From positions 166,043 to 230,042 of the forward strand of contig CANQKC010000001.1 of assembly GCA_947624305.1 (NCBI GenBank): 64,000 bases of DNA, read 5' to 3'. Positions 60,344 through 64,000 of the stretch are shown here, piece by piece; position 1 is the first letter of the stretch, and each line of letters opens with the position of its first letter. The stretch comes from an uncultured Monoglobus sp. GTDB taxonomy: Bacteria; Bacillota; Clostridia; Monoglobales; Monoglobaceae. Position numbers and translations under genes: made by a program. The notes below the pieces were generated by a model. That model was not told the DNA's origin and did not search any database. It was given only the letters and a program-made list of their open reading frames with translations.

Positions 60344-61354
60344 GTGGAATACACAAAATTGGGCAAGTCCGATCTAAACGTGTCGCGGATATGCATGGGC
60401 TGCATGGGGTTCGGAAACGCCGCGACAGGACAGCACAGCTGGACGGTCGACGAAAGTCAGACAAGAGAGATAATAAAACGCGGGCTTGAGCTGGGCATAA
60501 ACTTTTTTGATACCGCGATAGTCTACCAAAACGGAACGAGCGAGCAGTATGTCGGACGTGCGCTGAGAGATTTCGCAAAACGCGATGAATATGTGATAGC
60601 CACAAAATTCACTCCGCGCACGCAGGACGAGATCGATTCGGGCGTGGACGGCCGCAGACACATTGAAAACTATCTCGACCAAAGCCTTAAAAATCTCGGC
60701 ATGGACTATGTTGACCTCTACATCTATCACATGTGGGATTACCACACGCCGATGAACGAGATCATGGAAGGACTTGACAAAGCGGTCAAAGCGGGCAAGG
60801 CAAGATACATCGGCATCTCCAACTGTTTCGCGTGGCAGCTCGCCAAAGCGAATTACTACGCGAGAGAAAACGGACTTACCGAGTTTGTTTCAATTCAAGG
60901 ACATTATAACCTTATCGCCCGCGAGGAAGAACGTGAAATGATCCCGTTCTGCAAATCGGAAAACATTGCAGTAACGCCCTACAGCGCGCTGGCGAGCGGC
61001 AGACTGTCGCGCAGACCGGGCGAGAGCACAAAGAGGTTTAAAGAGGACTCATACGCCAAATTCAAGTATGACGCGACCGCAGAGGCCGACGGCAAGATCA
61101 TAAAACGCGTTGAGGAGCTTGCCGACAGGCACGGCGTTTCAATGACCGAGATCGCGCTGGCGTGGCTGCTGACAAAATCGACCTCGCCGGTGGTCGGGGC
61201 GACAAAGCTCTCGCACGTCGAGGGCGCGGCCAAAGCGGTCGATCTGAAGCTGACAGAGGACGAGATCAGCTATTTGGAAGAGCTGTATGTGCCCCACGCA
61301 CTCGCGGGAGTTATGGCTCAGAACGGAAAACAAAAAGCCGGAAATGTGGTTTAA
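60344..61354 (+). CDS. Aldo/keto reductase
   Basis: 336 residues from a GTG at 60344, eight bases after AGGAGGAG; the ATG at 60293 lies at the transcription start and is rejected. NAD(P)H-dependent barrel with catalytic residues in INFFDTAIVYQNG (Asp, Tyr), VIATKF (Lys) and LYIYHMWDYH (His), and the cofactor region VVGATKLSHVEGA. Related to YakC/general-stress AKRs that reduce aldehydes, ketones or quinones. It forms an operon with the carboxymuconolactone-decarboxylase/cupin gene 36 bases downstream. Confidence 0.92.
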   Translation: MEYTKLGKSDLNVSRICMGCMGFGNAATGQHSWTVDESQTREIIKRGLELGINFFDTAIVYQNGTSEQYVGRALRDFAKRDEYVIATKFTPRTQDEIDSGVDGRRHIENYLDQSLKNLGMDYVDLYIYHMWDYHTPMNEIMEGLDKAVKAGKARYIGISNCFAWQLAKANYYARENGLTEFVSIQGHYNLIAREEEREMIPFCKSENIAVTPYSALASGRLSRRPGESTKRFKEDSYAKFKYDATAEADGKIIKRVEELADRHGVSMTEIALAWLLTKSTSPVVGATKLSHVEGAAKAVDLKLTEDEISYLEELYVPHALAGVMAQNGKQKAGNVV

Positions 61355-61390
61355 TAATTTTTTATAAAATAAGAACAGGAGGAGTTTTCA

Positions 61391-62152
61391 ATGAAAGAAA
61401 AAATAGTTCAAACGGCAGGAAGACAGTCGCTCGGGGAATTCGCGCCCGAGTTCGCGCATTTTAACGACGACGTTCTCTTCGGAGAGAACTGGAACAACGA
61501 GGATATTGATTTAAAAACGCGGTGCATTATCACGGTTGTCGCGCTGATGTCGTCGGGCATCACCGACTCGTCGCTGACCTATCATCTTGAAAACGCGAAG
61601 GCGCACGGCGTTACCCGCGCCGAGATCGCAGCGATAGTCACCCATGCCGCGTTTTATGTCGGCTGGCCCAAGGCGTGGGCTGTGTTCAACATGGCAAAGG
61701 GAGTCTGGTCGGAAAGTGAAAATGCCGATACCGAAAAAGACAAATATCAGAACACTATTTTATTCCCGATAGGAGCGCCGAACGACGGCTTTGCGCAGTA
61801 TTTCACGGGGCAGAGTTATCTCGCGCCCGTGTCTTCGGAGCAGGTCGGAATATTCAACGTCACATTCGAGCCGGGCTGCCGCAACAACTGGCACATCCAC
61901 AACGCCGACAAGGGCGGCGGACAGATACTTATATGTGTCGGCGGACGCGGATATTATCAGGAATGGGGCAAAGACGCGGTCGAAATGAAGCCGGGCGATT
62001 GCGTTAACATCCCCGTCGGAGTGAAGCATTGGCACGGAGCGGCGGCCAATTCGTGGTTCTCGCATCTCGCCGTTGAGGTCCCCGGAGAAAACGCGTCAAA
62101 CGAATGGCTTGAAGCCGTCGATGACGAAACATATTCAAAAGTAAACGAATAA
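61391..62152 (+). CDS. Carboxymuconolactone decarboxylase-like / cupin fusion
   Basis: 253 residues; start after AGGAGG. Residues about 1-110 are the AhpD/CMD helical fold (DLKTRCIITVVALMSSG, YHLENAKAHGVTRAEIAAIVTHAAFYVGWPKAW), without the CxxC pair of AhpD peroxidases. Residues about 125-250 are a cupin with metal-type His in NWHIHNADKGGGQILICVGGRGYYQEWG and VGVKHWHGA. Such fusions occur with AKRs and flavodoxins in stress or xenobiotic operons; the exact reaction is unknown. Confidence 0.88.
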   Translation: MKEKIVQTAGRQSLGEFAPEFAHFNDDVLFGENWNNEDIDLKTRCIITVVALMSSGITDSSLTYHLENAKAHGVTRAEIAAIVTHAAFYVGWPKAWAVFNMAKGVWSESENADTEKDKYQNTILFPIGAPNDGFAQYFTGQSYLAPVSSEQVGIFNVTFEPGCRNNWHIHNADKGGGQILICVGGRGYYQEWGKDAVEMKPGDCVNIPVGVKHWHGAAANSWFSHLAVEVPGENASNEWLEAVDDETYSKVNE

Positions 62153-62164
62153 CAATAACAGGAA

Positions 62165-62183
62165 GCTGCCGCTTAGCGGCAGC
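62165..62183 (+). terminator. Hairpin after the CMD/cupin gene
   Basis: GCTGCCGC-TTA-GCGGCAGC, 12 bases after the stop; no strong T-run. Confidence 0.45.
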
Positions 62184-62194
62184 CTCCGTTCGTA

Positions 62195-62417
62195 AAAGGG
62201 TTATGATCACAAACCGAAAGTCTTGGCGAAAGACCTTCAATAAGTTTGTCAAAGTTAATCGGCTAATTATATTATAGCGGATATTACTCTTAAAATCAAT
62301 TCCGTTTTATTATAGTTTTTATAAGCGTATGCTTATATAACAGCTTGGAAACGTCATATAAGTATCGCTTATTATAAGCATAAACAAACCGAATTGAAAA
62401 CAAAAAATTATTATATA
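62195..62417. repeat. Regulatory region duplicated at 58318-58540 (copy 2)
   Basis: Contains AAACCGAAAGTCTTGGCGA, the dyad TATAAGCGTATGCTTATA (near 62320-62337) and ATAAGTATCGCTTATTATAA, in the same order as the first copy. It is the upstream region of the LysR gene at 62434. Confidence 0.6.
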
Positions 62418-62433
62418 TAACCGAGGTGATTTG

Positions 62434-63315
62434 ATGCTTAAACAGATGAGGTATTTTCAGGCGGTGGTAATGCGCGGCAGCTTCAGCGCCGCCGCGGAGG
62501 AATGTTTTATCTCGCAGTCCGCGATCTCACAGCAGGTGCAGGCGCTTGAGCGCGAGCTTGGGGTTATGCTTTTAAACCGCGGCAACCGCAAATTCAGCCT
62601 TACGCCCGCCGGAGAGCATTTTTACAAAAAGAGTCTGCTGATCACATCCGATATTGACAAGCTTTGCAGCGAGACTGTGCGCATCTCCCGCGGCGGCAAC
62701 AACACGCTTAGAGTCTGCTATCAAAAGAGCTACGGCGGTCAGGAATTTCAAAAGGCTTTGGCGCAATTCTCGGAAAAATATCCGGACATAACTCTTGACA
62801 TAAAGAGCGGAACCCACGAGGAAGTATATAACATGCTGCGGCTCGGCTGCGTCGATCTTGCGCTGAACGATCAGCGCAGAGCGTTCTGGGACGAGTATGT
62901 TAACCTGACGCTCAGCGAGATGAATTGTCACATTGAGATCTCAAAACGTGATCCGCTGTCTGAAAGACAATTCGTAAACGCGGACGAGCTCAGGAACACG
63001 CCGTGCATACTGGTGTCAGCTAAAAATCAGTTTGACAACGACCAAGCCTACTATCATGAGATATACGGGATCGACGGCGAGTTTGTGTTCGCGGAAAACC
63101 TTGAGGAGGCGCGGCTCATGGTCGTGAGCGGCAAAGGTTATCTGCCGGTCGAGGGCGGCAGCCTCCCGCATCGGTTCTCAAAGGACATCGCGCGCGTTCC
63201 GCTGAACCGCCGCGGAAAGCCGATAAAAAGGAAATACTGCGCTTTTTGGAAAACCGACAACACCAAAAAATGCATAAAAGACTTCGCGGATATACTTAAA
63301 GAGCAGTTCGGATAG
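62434..63315 (+). CDS. LysR-family regulator
   Basis: 293 residues from the ATG at 62434, with CGAGGTGA upstream. HTH: MRYFQAVVMRGSFSAAAEECFISQSAISQQVQALERELGVMLL, then a substrate-binding effector domain. It is on the same strand as, and downstream of, the AKR-cupin operon but has its own regulatory region with ATAAGC/GCTTAT dyads, which also occur before the flavodoxin remnant and the 4Fe-4S AKR at 58.5 kb. Those are its likely targets along with itself. Confidence 0.92.
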   Translation: MLKQMRYFQAVVMRGSFSAAAEECFISQSAISQQVQALERELGVMLLNRGNRKFSLTPAGEHFYKKSLLITSDIDKLCSETVRISRGGNNTLRVCYQKSYGGQEFQKALAQFSEKYPDITLDIKSGTHEEVYNMLRLGCVDLALNDQRRAFWDEYVNLTLSEMNCHIEISKRDPLSERQFVNADELRNTPCILVSAKNQFDNDQAYYHEIYGIDGEFVFAENLEEARLMVVSGKGYLPVEGGSLPHRFSKDIARVPLNRRGKPIKRKYCAFWKTDNTKKCIKDFADILKEQFG

Positions 63316-63384
63316 ATTAATATCCGTTATTTTATCTGCAATAATAATGTTTGCATTGTCAGCGGAAAAAATTATTAAAAATCA

Positions 63385-63414
63385 TTGACTTTAATTCATT
63401 GAATGTGATATAAT
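63385..63414 (+). promoter_or_regulatory. Promoter of the right-edge TetR gene
   Basis: TTGACT (63385-63390) and TATAAT (63409-63414), spacer 18. ATTCA-T-TGAAT in the spacer is a symmetric site that could be the repressor's own operator. Confidence 0.7.
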
Positions 63415-63439
63415 GAAATTGCGTACAGGAGGTGATGGC

Positions 63440-64000
63440 ATGGCAAAGAAGATGACGAACCGGCAGCTTGCCGCACTGGAAACCAGGCGCAAACTGCTGG
63501 AGGCGGCGAAAAAGCTGGTGCGTGAAAAAGGTCTGGTCAACACATCTATCGAAGAGATCACAAACGCCTGCGGCGTATCAAACGGTACGTTCTATACCTA
63601 TTTTAAGCGCAAAGAAGATGTGGTTTTTGCACTGAGTCAGGAGATGTACCGGGGAATTTATGAGGAAGCGCAAGCCCATGACGGCCCTTTTATGGAACGG
63701 CTGACATTTTACATGATAAATTTCTCCGGACACATTGAACGGGACGGACTGAAGCTCTGCCAGGAATGGGTGCGGAACACCGTAGACCCCGATCTCGTGG
63801 AAACCCCGTACAACAAAGACAAACTTCCTGTGGATATTGATTCCATGAAGGGAATGATCGAAAAGGGCATGGAGCGCGGAGAACTGAAAGAAGATACGCC
63901 GGCAGACGCGCTCGCCAATGCATTGGTAGATGTGATCTACGGCGAAATGCTGTGCTGGGATATGTCCGGCGGGGCATACAGCTTTGAGGAACGAACAAAA
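63440..64000 (+). CDS. TetR-family regulator (runs off right edge)
   Basis: 187 codons open to the end of the window; start at 63440 after AGGAGGTG. The N-terminal HTH reads TRRKLLEAAKKLVREKGLVN and TSIEEITNACGVSNGTFYTY followed by FKRKEDVVFAL, a standard TetR DNA-binding domain. The C-terminal part (FMERLTFYMINFSGHIERDG...) is not assignable to a ligand. GC-rich codon use and the AGGAGGTGATGGC start differ somewhat from the neighbour. Target genes lie beyond the window. Confidence 0.88.
   Translation, partial: MAKKMTNRQLAALETRRKLLEAAKKLVREKGLVNTSIEEITNACGVSNGTFYTYFKRKEDVVFALSQEMYRGIYEEAQAHDGPFMERLTFYMINFSGHIERDGLKLCQEWVRNTVDPDLVETPYNKDKLPVDIDSMKGMIEKGMERGELKEDTPADALANALVDVIYGEMLCWDMSGGAYSFEERTK

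Noticed and set aside
1..64000. CRISPR arrays, rRNA genes, riboswitches
   Set aside because: I saw no regularly spaced repeats of CRISPR type, no rRNA sequence and no riboswitch consensus that I could defend.

Overview
The window looks like the chromosome of an anaerobic, gut-type member of the Clostridia (low-GC Gram-positive lineage, but with GC-rich housekeeping genes). The signs are strong AGGAGG ribosome sites, TTGACA/TATAAT promoters, an anaerobic class III ribonucleotide reductase, an iscS-iscU-mnmA operon, S-layer-homology (SLH) anchors, cohesin/dockerin modules and Tn1549-like mobile-element debris. I cannot name the genus; the pectin-type secreted protein at the left edge and the SLH/cohesin proteins suggest a plant-glycan degrader.

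Layout. 0-12.4 kb: mostly minus-strand housekeeping genes (partial secreted protein, tRNA-Arg, methyltransferase, pcrA, mnmA, iscU, iscS, rnhA, tsf, rpsB, malQ, ilvE). 12.4-15.6 kb: nrdD with a pair of NrdR-like boxes, a small hypothetical gene and tRNA-Leu(CAG). 15.6-20.3 kb: mobile-element remnant with a large serine recombinase, a mobC gene broken by a 171-bp terminal-inverted-repeat insertion, and a tyrosine recombinase lying between two 27-bp sites whose asymmetric spacers are exact reverse complements, so the recombinase appears to sit in its own invertible segment. 20.3-31.9 kb: six secreted proteins directly downstream of that segment (cohesin+dockerin, cohesin+SLH, a 1515-residue repeat protein with SLH, cohesin-like+dockerin, GLUG repeats, LRR+dockerin). 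32.2-34.5 kb: an Rpn-type nuclease, a decayed replication-initiator gene and palindromic repeats.

34.6-47.8 kb: a redox island dominated by exported flavodoxins. A five-gene minus operon (flavodoxin, two DUF362 proteins, a small membrane protein, an ArsP-like permease) is divergent from a tetR gene. A second minus series carries a flavin reductase, a LysR regulator, a flavodoxin lipoprotein, and proteins combining copper-amine-oxidase N-terminal (stalk) domains, formylglycine-generating-enzyme-like domains and flavodoxin domains. The same operator, TGACA-N3-TGTCA, lies on the tetR/flavodoxin promoters and on the flavin reductase promoter 8 kb away. A separate palindrome-plus-promoter unit is shared by the flavodoxin lipoprotein (46.2 kb) and an aldo/keto reductase (60.3 kb).

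48.2-58.2 kb: a compact five-gene biosynthetic operon: two GH3-family acyl-adenylating enzymes, an A-PCP-C nonribosomal peptide synthetase and a heterodimeric ABC exporter. The adenylation domain appears to lack the aspartate that binds an alpha-amino group, so the product may be an acyl- or aryl-amide. This is the best candidate for an undescribed pathway. 58.5-64 kb: redox genes (4Fe-4S aldo/keto reductase, a second aldo/keto reductase, carboxymuconolactone-decarboxylase/cupin fusion, LysR), debris of a flavodoxin, a permease and a tetR gene, and a partial TetR gene running off the right edge. All functions are read from sequence motifs by eye; no database search was run.
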